Of a stretch of 64,000 bases of DNA, positions 50,185 through 59,128 are shown piece by piece. The notes under the pieces were generated by a model. It had not been told where the DNA came from. It worked only from the letters and a program-made list of their open reading frames with translations, and did not search any database. Positions within the stretch are counted from its first letter, which is position 1, and every line of letters begins with the position of its first letter. This DNA comes from Akkermansia sp. (lineage in GTDB: Bacteria; Verrucomicrobiota; Verrucomicrobiia; Verrucomicrobiales; Akkermansiaceae), in assembly GCF_020860705.1 (NCBI RefSeq), contig NZ_JAJBTT010000019.1:38879-102878 (forward strand), given 5' to 3'. A program made the position numbers and the translations under genes.

Positions 50185-53184
50185 TTACTTCCAGATCACT
50201 TCAAAAATATTCACGGAGTTCCCCTTCTTCCCGGTCAGGCCAAGGGCCTTCACCGGCTTCTTGACGGACTTCAGGCTGAACGTATTCACCTTCTTTCCCT
50301 TGGCCAGATTGCCCACGGGCACCCACCGTCCGTCGGCCCCGCAGGCCAGTACGGAAGCTTCCTTTCCGTCCGACAGGACGATGGCGGTATTCGCGCGGGG
50401 GGAATCGCAGGGAATCTCTACCTTCTCCGGAGACAATTCCACCGGAAGGAACGTAGCCAGATTGAAATCTCCGGCCGCGCCGTTATCCGCCGACTTCCCT
50501 CCCTTGTTGGCAAGATTCAGCTTGAACTCCTCCAGAGTTACCTCCTGCGGGGAGGCCCCGGCGTTCACCAGCCTGATCCCCTTGATCACGCCGCCAATCT
50601 CCGCGTAACCGTCCGCTTTCAGCGGAACCTCCGTCCAGGACTTTCCGTCCATGGAAATGTACAACTTGGCCCACTTCATGTCCGGCGTCTTCAAATTGAC
50701 GGAGGCGGATTCCACGGACGCTCCGGCCGGAATCTGAAGACCCAGGGACTTCTTCGGCGGCAGGGGATGCACCTCCATGATGCGCTTCAGGGAAATATCC
50801 TTCTCTCCGGCTTCCACCACGGCGCTCTTGAACGCGGGAGCATCCGTCAGCACGGAAGGCGCGGCGGGAGCATTCACCTTGAACTCCCGGATGGCCGTCC
50901 ACACGTCGGACTTTCCTCCGGGAACACCCTGCACGGTGGCGCGGTAGCGGACAAAGCGGCCCTTCTTGCCGCTGCCCTGGTACTGCACATGAAGTCCGCT
51001 GGACTCCGGCATCAGGGACGACCAGGACTGCCCGTCCATGGACACCTCCAGCTGGCCCTTGTTCACGGCATCCGTATCGGAATCATTGCGGCCCATGATA
51101 ATGGAAACGGTGCGGATCTCCCGCGGAGCACCCAGGTCCACGCCAAAAAAGTCACCCTTCTTCTGGACTTCCTTGCAGTAATAATAGGACTCGGGATCGT
51201 CATCCAGCATCTTTTCAATACCTGTTTTCTGCTTCGTGGAAACATACGGCTTCACCCGGCCCACGGACTGCCCGCTCACGCGGGAAAGCACGGCGGTGGA
51301 CCCCAGGTCCAGCAGTTCACGCACGGCGGGGGCCATCACCAGTTCGGACGGCTTGACGGCGGTCTGCCACGGAGAATTCTTCTTGGTCACCTCCGTCACG
51401 TGCTTGTTGATGGCCTTGCTGATCTCCTTGCTGTAACGCTGCATCTCGGCAAGCAGGCAGGCGGCCTCCATAGCGTAATTCAGCGCTCCGGAGGCATTCC
51501 CCGCCTCCGTGGCCTCAATCATCTGCATGCTGTTCACCCCGGCTTTCCCCAGGGACTCGAACTGAATGAGCCACGGCTCCACTTCCGCAATGAACGCGGG
51601 ATTATTCGACTTCGCCCGGATGATGTCCGGAGCCTGGGCCATCTTCGCAAACTCGGCCTTCAGGAGGCCAAACGCCTTGCTTTCCGAAACCTTAGCGCCA
51701 CGGCGGCACAACTCCATCACCTGTTCCACCACGGGGGCGATCTCCACGGACTCCTCCTTGCGGTAATTGTGCCCGCTGGGTCCGCCGTCGCTGTTGTGGT
51801 TGGCAAACGTCTGCATGGCGGCGGCGCAGCCGGGGAACAGAATGCGGATGCTGTCCTTCCATGACTTGTCCGAATCATAGGCCTTGGCATTCCAGGTCAT
51901 GTTCGCCACGCTGAACAGGGAAATCTTGGAGGCCTCCGGCTTGTCCATCGGATTGGAGGCAAAACCCTGCATGAACGGCATGGCGTCCGCATCCACGCCA
52001 TAGGTGCGCCCCAGGAACAGGGCGTGGCGCACGTAATCCGTCACCGGGAAATTCCACCAGATGAACGCCGGCCTCTGCAAATACTTGTTGATCCCCTTCA
52101 AGGCAGCAGTCCGTATATCGCTCACAATGGCGGAGCCTGTCCACATGATGCCGATGTCCTTGTCCAGATGTTCCCCCATCACCTCATGGTAACGGCCTCC
52201 GCCGCCTGCATACGCCGTGGGGCACACAATCAGGGGGGTCACGTCCGGCTTCTTGTGGATAAACTCCTTATTCAGGTAGTTCAGAAACTCCACCTGACCT
52301 TCCGGCTTGGCACCTTCCCCGCCGATGTCGTCAAAAAACACGGCAAAGGAGCGGAACCCCAGGTCATACATCATCTCAAACTTCTTCACGGCGGCCTTGC
52401 GGTCCGCCTCTCCCCAGTGAATATCCGCGCCAGGGTGCACGGCCCAGACGAAATTCACCTTGTTCTGCTTGGCGACCTTCACCAGCTCCTTCAGATCCTT
52501 CGCCATATCCGCGGGATACGGCTCGCGCCAGCGCTTGGAAAAACCGTGGAACACGTCGTCCTTCGGGCCGTAGATGTAAGTATTCATCTTATACTTCCCG
52601 TAGAACTTGAACTGGCTGATGCGTCCTTCCTGCCCCCAAGGCAGGCCATAAAAACCTTCAATGGTGCCGCGGAGGGGAACGTCGGGCCAGTCCAGCACCT
52701 CCACCACCGGCACCGTCACGCCGGAAGGCGTTTTCTCCGCCAGCTGGAGCAGCGTCTGGGCCGCGTAAAACAGGCCTTCGTCGTCATACCCCGTCATCCG
52801 GATGCCCTGGGGCGTTACGCTCAGGGAATAGGCGCCGGCCTTCTGCGGGATATTCCCGGCGCTCTTCTTGCTCCCCTTGATGATGGACATCTGCACGGGC
52901 AGGCCATTCGGGGTAATGGAAAACATGCTCTTCAGCGCATTTACGGTAGGCTCATCCCGGACTCCGGACAATTTCAGAGCCGGAACCGTCACGGAACCGC
53001 CGCTCCGGGTCATCTTCTGCGGGATGGGATACACCGGCATCGTGGCCGTCTTTTTGGCCCGCGAGGCCGCAGGCACAGAAGAAGAAGAAGAAGAAGGGGA
53101 AGCAGACTGGGAGAACACCGGAAGAGCGAGGCCGGCCCCCAGTGCCGTGACCGCCATCATGGATCGTAAGGAAATCAGGTTCAT
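50185..53184 (-). CDS. Secreted beta-N-acetylglucosaminidase, GH84
   Basis: A 999-aa O-GlcNAcase-type enzyme. The signal peptide (1-25, ending VFSQ) is followed by a serine linker (six consecutive TCT-encoded Ser at 31-36), an N-terminal domain (about 50-165), and the GH84 barrel with RGTIEGFYGLPWGQEGRISQ, YIYGPKDDVFHG and the catalytic pair D285-D286 in FAVFFDDIGGEG. A helical domain (about 480-610), F5/8C-like module (650-765, FGVDLGAPREIRTVSIIMGR) and two C-terminal beta modules follow. Bacterial GH84 enzymes act on terminal GlcNAc in host glycans. It is a single gene without a transporter. Confidence 0.93.
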   Translation of the reverse strand: MNLISLRSMMAVTALGAGLALPVFSQSASPSSSSSSVPAASRAKKTATMPVYPIPQKMTRSGGSVTVPALKLSGVRDEPTVNALKSMFSITPNGLPVQMSIIKGSKKSAGNIPQKAGAYSLSVTPQGIRMTGYDDEGLFYAAQTLLQLAEKTPSGVTVPVVEVLDWPDVPLRGTIEGFYGLPWGQEGRISQFKFYGKYKMNTYIYGPKDDVFHGFSKRWREPYPADMAKDLKELVKVAKQNKVNFVWAVHPGADIHWGEADRKAAVKKFEMMYDLGFRSFAVFFDDIGGEGAKPEGQVEFLNYLNKEFIHKKPDVTPLIVCPTAYAGGGGRYHEVMGEHLDKDIGIMWTGSAIVSDIRTAALKGINKYLQRPAFIWWNFPVTDYVRHALFLGRTYGVDADAMPFMQGFASNPMDKPEASKISLFSVANMTWNAKAYDSDKSWKDSIRILFPGCAAAMQTFANHNSDGGPSGHNYRKEESVEIAPVVEQVMELCRRGAKVSESKAFGLLKAEFAKMAQAPDIIRAKSNNPAFIAEVEPWLIQFESLGKAGVNSMQMIEATEAGNASGALNYAMEAACLLAEMQRYSKEISKAINKHVTEVTKKNSPWQTAVKPSELVMAPAVRELLDLGSTAVLSRVSGQSVGRVKPYVSTKQKTGIEKMLDDDPESYYYCKEVQKKGDFFGVDLGAPREIRTVSIIMGRNDSDTDAVNKGQLEVSMDGQSWSSLMPESSGLHVQYQGSGKKGRFVRYRATVQGVPGGKSDVWTAIREFKVNAPAAPSVLTDAPAFKSAVVEAGEKDISLKRIMEVHPLPPKKSLGLQIPAGASVESASVNLKTPDMKWAKLYISMDGKSWTEVPLKADGYAEIGGVIKGIRLVNAGASPQEVTLEEFKLNLANKGGKSADNGAAGDFNLATFLPVELSPEKVEIPCDSPRANTAIVLSDGKEASVLACGADGRWVPVGNLAKGKKVNTFSLKSVKKPVKALGLTGKKGNSVNIFEVIWK
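53078..53096. repeat. Trinucleotide run (GAA)6
   Basis: Six GAA units on the plus strand encode Ser residues (TCT) in the linker right after the GH84 signal peptide. A change in unit number would alter linker length without a frameshift. Confidence 0.85.
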
Positions 53185-53398
53185 ATGTTCAAAAGTAAAA
53201 AGCCGGTACAGGGCAAGTCCGTGAAATTACGGACTAATCGCACCACTTCTAGCAGGGAGCTTCCCGTATGTCAAATTACTTCGCCCCGGCAGGGAAAGCT
53301 ATCCATCGTGACGGATATGCCATGAAAACAGGCAGTTGTTCCTGCAGGCACGGCCAGCCTCTGCCCGGCCACCCTTCACCGCGGAACCATTACCGGCC

Positions 53399-53905
53399 TT
53401 ACAACCACGCCGCCACTTCATTTAACGTCCCGACACGGGCAGTAGCGCAAGTCGGCGCCTCCTCAGGGGAAAACAAAAAATTCCGTCCCACCCCGGCGGA
53501 AAGGGCTGCCTGAATATCCCGCTCCCGGTCACCCACGGAAACGCAGGCTGCCATATCCAGCCCATGCACGGCCGCCGCTTTCAAAAACAGGCCGGGATTC
53601 GGCTTCCGGTCGGGATGCCCGTCATCCACGCTGGGGCAGTGGAACACGTCCGCAATCTCCGCCCCGGCAGCGTGGAACACGCTCTTCATGTGATCCGTCA
53701 GCCGTGAAAAATCCTCTTCCGTAAACATGCCGCGGCCTATGCCGGACTGGTTGGTCACCACGATCACCAGATACCCCTTTTCCTTCGCCTGGCGGCAAAG
53801 ATCCAGAACACCGGGCACCAGTTGAAAATCCTCAATGCGGTGCACATACCCACCGTCCACATTGACCACGCCGTCACGGTCCAGAAACAGCGCTTTACCG
53901 TCCAT
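53399..53905 (-). CDS. gmhB: D-glycero-beta-D-manno-heptose-1,7-bisphosphate 7-phosphatase
   Basis: HAD-family phosphatase, 168 aa from ATG 53905 (MDGKALFLDRDGVVNVDGGY). HAD motif I DRDGVVN, motif II VVTNQSGIGRG and motif IV VSVGDRERDIQAA are present, with the zinc-loop region FHCPSVDDGHPDRKPNPGLF close to the GmhB/HisB-N group. Position after gmhA and hldE supports GmhB rather than HisB. Its start overlaps the gmhA end by 11 bases. It is the last gene of the ADP-heptose operon. Confidence 0.9.
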   Translation of the reverse strand: MDGKALFLDRDGVVNVDGGYVHRIEDFQLVPGVLDLCRQAKEKGYLVIVVTNQSGIGRGMFTEEDFSRLTDHMKSVFHAAGAEIADVFHCPSVDDGHPDRKPNPGLFLKAAAVHGLDMAACVSVGDRERDIQAALSAGVGRNFLFSPEEAPTCATARVGTLNEVAAWL

Positions 53906-54464
53906 ACATCTCCTGCTCAATCAGCTCGCAAACCAGATGGCCCACCGCAATGTGCATCTCCTGGATGTTGTTCGTGGCTTCGGAGGGAACGGCAATGCAG
54001 AAATCCGCCAGGGCTTTCATCTCCCCGCCGCCCCGGCCTGTCAAGGCCACGGTCCGGACGCCCATCCGGCGCGCCAGCTCCATCGCCCGGACAATATTCC
54101 GGCTGTTGCCGCTTGTGGAAAGCCCCACCAGCAGGTCTCCGGGATGTCCCACCCCCTCCAGCTGCCTGGAAAACACCGTCTCATACCCGTAATCGTTCCC
54201 CACGGCGGTAAGAATGGAAGTATCCACCGTCAGGGCCAGCGCATTCATGGCGGGGCGGTTCAGCTTGTAGCGGCCCACCAGTTCGGCAGCCAGGTGCTGG
54301 GCATCCGCGGCTGACCCGCCGTTGCCGCAGAACATGATCTTATTCCCGGCCTTGAGGGTATCCGTACAAACGCGCGCGACCTGTTCAATATCCCCGGCCA
54401 TGGCGGCAAGAGCCTTGAAATTGTCCGCTATCCCTAAAATCTGATTCCTGACGTACTCGCTCAT
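53895..54464 (-). CDS. gmhA: Sedoheptulose-7-phosphate isomerase
   Basis: First step of the heptose pathway. The 189-aa SIS-domain protein has MFCGNGGSAADAQHLAAELV, GYETVFSRQLEGVGHPGDLL, GLSTSGNSRNIVRAMELARR and the C-terminal HIAVGHLVCELIEQEM, all typical of GmhA. Its ATG at 54464 overlaps the hldE stop as ATGA. Confidence 0.95.
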   Translation of the reverse strand: MSEYVRNQILGIADNFKALAAMAGDIEQVARVCTDTLKAGNKIMFCGNGGSAADAQHLAAELVGRYKLNRPAMNALALTVDTSILTAVGNDYGYETVFSRQLEGVGHPGDLLVGLSTSGNSRNIVRAMELARRMGVRTVALTGRGGGEMKALADFCIAVPSEATNNIQEMHIAVGHLVCELIEQEMYGR

Positions 54465-55951
54465 GCCGGACTGTTCTTCATGCGGTTGATGATATTGGTG
54501 GAGGAAAAACCCTCCAGGCGGGGCAGCTCCAGGGCGCGCCCTCCGTAAGACTCCACGTACTGGCCCTCCGGCCAGCGTTCCAGGGGATAACCCTCCTTGG
54601 CGATCACGTCCGGACGCAGCTTCTCGATCAGCGGCAGGGCCGTATCCTCGTCAAACAGCACCACGTAATCGATAAAATCCAGGGAAGCCAGCAGCAGGGA
54701 ACGCATCTCCTCATGATTGATCGGCCTGTCCTCCCCTTTCAGGCGCCTGATGGAGGCATCCGTATTCAGCCCCACAAAAAGGACGTCGCATGCTTCCCGC
54801 GCCTTCATGAAGGAATGCAGGTGCCCCAGGTGCAGCAAATCAAAACAACCGTTCGTAAATCCCACCACCTTCTTCTCCCGGCGGAAACGTTCCGCCAGCT
54901 CCGCCGCCGCCTCCGCCGTCAGAATATTGTTCCGGTGATGCCAGGAGGAAGCCTTCAGGTCCTTCTCCTCCAGCGCCTTCTTCAGCTCCGGCCCGGTCAC
55001 GCTGGCCGTTCCGAACTTGCCCACCACGATTCCGGCGGCAACGTTGGACACCACCAGGGCCTCCGGCACCGTGGCCCCGGCAGCCAATGCCGCCCCCAGG
55101 CTGGCCAAGGAGGTATCCCCGGCGCCGGACACGTCAAACACCTCGCGGGCTTCCGTAGGAATGCAGACAAAATCGGAAGGGCGGGAGGAAGGAATAAAAA
55201 TCATGCCGTGCTCGCTCAGGGTAATGAGCAAATTTTCAATGCCGAACTCCGTGAACAGCCGCTGCGCCCCTTCCATGGCGGCCTGTTCCCAGCCCGGTTC
55301 GGAAGGGTTCAGCTCTACGCCGGTCGCCTCCTGGAACTCCTTCATATTCGGCTTCACCAGCGTAGCGCCCTTGTAGCGGGAATAATCTGCCCCCTTCGGG
55401 TCCACGATCACGGACTTGCCTGCCGCACGGCACCGGGCGATCACGGCGGGAGTGGTTTCCCCGTCAAACAGGCCTTTCCCGTAATCGGACAAAAGAACAA
55501 GGTCCGCCTCCGGCAGGCAGGCGTCCACCCGTTCCAGAAAACGGGAGGCCAGCTCCGGAACCATCCGCAGCGGCTGTTCCTGGTCCGCCCTCAGCAAATG
55601 ATGCTTGCCCGCTACAAAACGGATCTTCACGGTCGTCTCATACCCTTCGCACTCCACCAGCTGCGGAATGCAGCACGTTTCTTCCAGAAACCGCTTCACC
55701 TGCCGTCCATGGCCGTCATTCCCCACCACGCTGACAAAGGAAGTACGGCACCCCAGCGCGCACAGGTTGGACACCACGTTGCCGGCACCCCCCAGCATGC
55801 GCGTTTCCCGGTCCATCTTCATGATGGGGACCGGAGCCTCCGGGGAAATCCGGCTGACGCTGCCGTACAGGAATTTGTCCAGCATCACGTCCCCGATGCA
55901 GAGAATCCGCACCTGGGGAAATCCGTCAATCAATGTATGCAGCCGGTTCAT
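54461..55951 (-). CDS. hldE: Bifunctional heptose-7-phosphate kinase / heptose-1-phosphate adenylyltransferase
   Basis: A 496-aa fusion. Residues 1-320 form a PfkB/ribokinase domain (LGGAGNVVSNLCALGCRTSF; SDYGKGLFDGET; DVSGAGDTSLASLGAALAAG). After a linker, residues about 350-496 form a nucleotidyltransferase domain with FTNGCFDLLHLGHLHSF and a late EGFSSTNIINRM motif. Both activities are thus expected. It is the first gene of hldE-gmhA-gmhB; every junction overlaps. The start is ATG 55951. The epimerase gene hldD is not in the window. Confidence 0.95.
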   Translation of the reverse strand: MNRLHTLIDGFPQVRILCIGDVMLDKFLYGSVSRISPEAPVPIMKMDRETRMLGGAGNVVSNLCALGCRTSFVSVVGNDGHGRQVKRFLEETCCIPQLVECEGYETTVKIRFVAGKHHLLRADQEQPLRMVPELASRFLERVDACLPEADLVLLSDYGKGLFDGETTPAVIARCRAAGKSVIVDPKGADYSRYKGATLVKPNMKEFQEATGVELNPSEPGWEQAAMEGAQRLFTEFGIENLLITLSEHGMIFIPSSRPSDFVCIPTEAREVFDVSGAGDTSLASLGAALAAGATVPEALVVSNVAAGIVVGKFGTASVTGPELKKALEEKDLKASSWHHRNNILTAEAAAELAERFRREKKVVGFTNGCFDLLHLGHLHSFMKAREACDVLFVGLNTDASIRRLKGEDRPINHEEMRSLLLASLDFIDYVVLFDEDTALPLIEKLRPDVIAKEGYPLERWPEGQYVESYGGRALELPRLEGFSSTNIINRMKNSPA

Positions 55952-56109
55952 GGGAGACGTTCCTTTCTATCATGCCCCATACGGTAAGGCAAGGACAGTT
56001 GAAGCCCGCTCCGGCGCCGGAAAACCGCGCCGTGCAGGAGCCCTCTCCCGTTCCGGACGCCGGAACCCTTCCTTCAGGGGCAAAAAATGGGTCAGCCATG
56101 ATAAAAATC

Positions 56110-56138
56110 TTGACCTGTAAGCAGGAAAGCACTACGTA
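56110..56138 (+). promoter_or_regulatory. Possible promoter of rpsU
   Basis: TTGACC and TACGTA with 17 bases between them, about 42 bases before the rpsU start. The -35 box matches the efflux promoter's; the -10 match is weak. Confidence 0.4.
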
Positions 56139-56180
56139 TTGTCTCCCGTTCCCGGACGAATAGAAAAAGGAAAACAAATC

Positions 56181-56432
56181 ATGCGTGAAGTTACCGTAAG
56201 AAAAGGTGAACCTATCGACCGCGCTCTCAAGCGCCTTAAAACCAAGCTGGATGTTGAAGGCATCCTGGATGAAATGCGCCGCCGCCGCGCCTTTGAAACC
56301 CCGATGGATGAACGCCGCCGCAAGGCCCGTTCCGCCAGCAAGCGCAACAAGGTAAAATGGCGCTACAGCAACAAGAGCGAAGAAGCCGCTCCCGAAACCA
56401 CTGAAACTCCCGTTTCCGCTCCTGAAGTTTAA
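56181..56432 (+). CDS. rpsU: 30S ribosomal protein S21
   Basis: Small subunit protein important for translation initiation. From ATG 56181 the product is 83 aa: MREVTVRKGEPIDRALKRLK, then EMRRRRAFETPMDERRRKAR and a basic stretch. The last 20 residues are an acidic Ala/Pro/Glu/Thr-rich tail beyond the usual ~71-residue core. An upstream ATG at 56139 is rejected, since the S21 family starts at MREV-like sequence and the purine-rich AAAAAGGAAAAC sits before 56181. A terminator follows at 56470-56500, so it is a single-gene unit. Confidence 0.95.
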   Translation: MREVTVRKGEPIDRALKRLKTKLDVEGILDEMRRRRAFETPMDERRRKARSASKRNKVKWRYSNKSEEAAPETTETPVSAPEV

Positions 56433-56469
56433 ATCAGTATTGGTTCGGGAATAGAACCCATTTCAATGA

Positions 56470-56500
56470 GGGCAACCCTTTCTCAAGGTTTGCCCTTTTT
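56470..56500 (+). terminator. Rho-independent terminator of rpsU
   Basis: GGGCAACC and GGTTTGCCC arms (one bulge) around a TTCTCAA-like loop, followed by TTTTT. It ends 15 bases before the hemL start codon. Confidence 0.8.
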
Positions 56501-56514
56501 GCTTCCCTCATCAT

Positions 56515-57795
56515 ATGAATCAATCCGCCCAGCTCTTCTCCCGCGCGCGCGCCGTCATCCCCGGCGGCGTCAACTCCCCCGTCAGGGCCTTCCGCAATGT
56601 GGACGGAGACCCCTTTTTTGTCCAATCCGCCAAAGGCGCCTACATCACGGATGCGGACGGGCGCCAGCTCATTGACTACATCGGCACCTGGGGACCGGCC
56701 ATTCTGGGCCACGCCCCGCAGCCCGTCCTGGACGCTGTGCATGCCGCCGTGGACAGAGGACTGGGCTACGGCATTCCCGCCCCGGCGGAAGTGGACATGG
56801 CGGAAATGATCACGGGCATGGTGCCCTCCGTGGAAAAAGTGCGCATGGTCAACTCAGGTACGGAAGCAACCATGTCCGCCATCAGGCTGGCCCGCGGCTA
56901 CACCGGACGCCGCAAAATCATCAAATTCATCGGCTGCTACCACGGCCATGTGGACTCCCTGCTGGTGGCGGCGGGCTCCGGGGCGCTCACCTTCGGGGAA
57001 CCGGACAGCGCCGGAGTGCCCAGAGAAATGACCCAGCTCACCATCACGGTTCCCTACAACGACCAGGAGGCGGTCAAAAAAGCTTTTGAACTCCATGGGA
57101 ACGACATTGCGGCCGTCATCCTGGAACCCTTTCCGGCCAATGCCGGGCTTTACTTCCCGCAGAACGGCTTCCTTCACTTCCTCCGGGAAATCACGCTCCG
57201 GTACGATTCCCTCCTCATCTTTGACGAAGTCATGACGGGATTCCGCGTCGCGCCCGGAGGCGTGCAGCAGCTTTACGGCATCACGCCGGACCTCACCTGC
57301 ATGGGTAAGGTCATCGGCGGCGGCCTTCCCGTGGGCGCCTTTGGTGGCAGGGCTGAAATCATGGACTGCCTCTCTCCCCTTGGCCCCGTCTACCAGGCGG
57401 GCACTCTCTCCGGCAATCCCGTCGCCATGGCGGCTGGGCTGGCCCAGCTCCGGGAACTCCTGAACGGAAACGCCTATGACCGGCTGGAACAGCTTGGCGC
57501 GCGGCTGGAGGAAGGCATCCGTGAGGCCCTCCGGAAGCACGGCAGGAACTACACCTTCCACCGCGCGGGCTCCATGTTCTGCCTCTTCTTCACGGAAAAG
57601 GAAGTCTATGACCTGGACTCCGCGCAACAAGCCTCCAAGGAACTCTTCAAGCCGTTTTTCTGGAACATGCTGGAACAGGGCGTCTACTTCGCCCCCTCCC
57701 CGTATGAAACGGGCTTCATCTCCACGGCGCACACGGAAGAAGACATTGACCGTACGGTGGAAGCCGTCCGCGTCAGCCTCTCCAAACTGGGGTAA
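56515..57795 (+). CDS. hemL: Glutamate-1-semialdehyde 2,1-aminomutase
   Basis: PLP-dependent enzyme making 5-aminolevulinate for tetrapyrrole synthesis. The 426-aa protein is of normal length. Family features are FSRARAVIPGGVNSPVRAFR, VNSGTEATMSAIRLARGYTG, FIGCYHGHVDSLLV, LLIFDEVMTGFRVAPGG and the PLP lysine in CMGKVIGGGLPVGAFGG. The ATG at 56515 follows the rpsU terminator. Other hem genes are absent from the window; the pathway would feed haem to the multiheme cytochrome at 4273-6552. Confidence 0.95.
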   Translation: MNQSAQLFSRARAVIPGGVNSPVRAFRNVDGDPFFVQSAKGAYITDADGRQLIDYIGTWGPAILGHAPQPVLDAVHAAVDRGLGYGIPAPAEVDMAEMITGMVPSVEKVRMVNSGTEATMSAIRLARGYTGRRKIIKFIGCYHGHVDSLLVAAGSGALTFGEPDSAGVPREMTQLTITVPYNDQEAVKKAFELHGNDIAAVILEPFPANAGLYFPQNGFLHFLREITLRYDSLLIFDEVMTGFRVAPGGVQQLYGITPDLTCMGKVIGGGLPVGAFGGRAEIMDCLSPLGPVYQAGTLSGNPVAMAAGLAQLRELLNGNAYDRLEQLGARLEEGIREALRKHGRNYTFHRAGSMFCLFFTEKEVYDLDSAQQASKELFKPFFWNMLEQGVYFAPSPYETGFISTAHTEEDIDRTVEAVRVSLSKLG

Positions 57796-57845
57796 TGCCC
57801 CTGATTTGAGGTGACACGCCACTTTCCTTCCCCTATAAGGATGCC

Positions 57846-58907
57846 ATGAGACAAATGACAGGGTCCATGCTGCTTGCGTCCGCAGCGGCCATCGTAGCCG
57901 CCCCCCTGGCGGATGCGGAGGAAAGGACGATCCAGCTGACGGAAGCGGAAAAGCAGGAAATCAAGGCGGCGAATGAAAAGTTGCTGGGCCTTACCCTCCG
58001 TTTTCTGCACGACTCCTGGCCCCTGGAAATCATGTATCCCGGAGAAGCCCAGGAAGAATTCCATTCCATCCTCCAATGCTACCAGATGCTGGAACAATTC
58101 CGGCAAAACGGCAACCTCCTGTTGCAGTCTCCCAACCGCAATACCCCGCTGCATCTCTGCATTGCGCTGGGGTTGAACCAGCTGTCCATCCGGATGATAG
58201 AAGCCGGAGCCCCCGTCAACGCCCAATCCGTCTTCATGCATGACGGCACGAAGGAGCCGGGGGATACCCCCCTTACCTGGGCCTGCCTGTCAGGCCTTTA
58301 CATGAACTCCACGGCGGAAGCCAGGCTGCCGCTGGTGCAGGCCCTGCTCAAACACGGGGCCAACCCGGACCAGCCGGGACCGTGGGGCGTCACCCCGTTC
58401 ATGTACTCCGCCGCCCTCAATGACTCCGACCCGGGACAGGAAAAAATAGCCCTGGCCCTGCTGGACGCCGGCTCTCCGGACCTCAAACGCAGGCTGAACG
58501 CCCAGGCGCGCGGAGTCGGGTTCCTCAGCCTTTCCCCGGCCATTTATGAACGCCTCATCAAAGCTGGCTGCGACGTCAACGAACGCTTCTTTGAAAGCAA
58601 GCAGTCCCCCCTGCACCTGATCTGCACCAAGGAAAAACCGGTGGAACGACTCATTCCCCTCATTGATCTTCTCATCAAGGCGGGAGCGGATCCCAACCAG
58701 CCGGACGTGGACGGCCTGACCCCGCTGATGGTCTGCAATTCTCCGGAAATAGCCGTTTGCCTCATGAACCACGGCGCCAATCCCTCCCTCCGCAACGACG
58801 ACGGGCAGACCGCCTATGACTTCCACATGAAAAACGGGTATCCCCCCATTGCGGAAGCCATTAAAAACTGGCAGGAAGACCAGAAAAAGAAGCCCCGCAC
58901 TCCCTAA
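57846..58907 (+). CDS. Exported ankyrin-repeat protein
   Basis: A 353-aa protein with a signal peptide (MRQMTGSMLLASAAAIVAAP, cut near ADA). A helical N-terminal part (about 25-95) is followed by ankyrin repeats: NTPLHLCIALGLNQLSIRMI, DTPLTWACLSGLYMNSTAEA, GVTPFMYSAALNDSDPGQEK, SPLHLICTKEKPVERL and GLTPLMVCNSPEIAVCLMNH, ending with a Lys-rich tail. Ankyrin repeats bind partner proteins; no catalytic region is seen. It begins 50 bases after hemL and may be cotranscribed. The partner is unknown. Confidence 0.82.
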   Translation: MRQMTGSMLLASAAAIVAAPLADAEERTIQLTEAEKQEIKAANEKLLGLTLRFLHDSWPLEIMYPGEAQEEFHSILQCYQMLEQFRQNGNLLLQSPNRNTPLHLCIALGLNQLSIRMIEAGAPVNAQSVFMHDGTKEPGDTPLTWACLSGLYMNSTAEARLPLVQALLKHGANPDQPGPWGVTPFMYSAALNDSDPGQEKIALALLDAGSPDLKRRLNAQARGVGFLSLSPAIYERLIKAGCDVNERFFESKQSPLHLICTKEKPVERLIPLIDLLIKAGADPNQPDVDGLTPLMVCNSPEIAVCLMNHGANPSLRNDDGQTAYDFHMKNGYPPIAEAIKNWQEDQKKKPRTP

Positions 58908-59072
58908 AGGGGAACAGCGCCCCCCCTTCCTGACGCAGGAGCACGTCACGCTTAACATCAGAAATGCCTCCGGGCAGCGTTTAAGCAGCCCCCTGCATCC
59001 CGGTGTGAACACACCGGAAACCGAAACGGCAGACACCTTGGGCACCGGAAACGTCTTTCCGGAAAACGGCAT

Positions 59073-59103
59073 AAAAAGACTGCCCCGCTCTCGCAGGGCA
59101 GTC
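59073..59103 (-). terminator. Rho-independent terminator of the sugar porter gene
   Basis: On the minus strand GACTGCCC pairs with GGGCAGTC around a short GC-rich loop, followed by five T, 25 bases after the transporter stop. Confidence 0.88.
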
Positions 59104-59128
59104 ATGAAGAACAGCTCAGGAACAGCTA

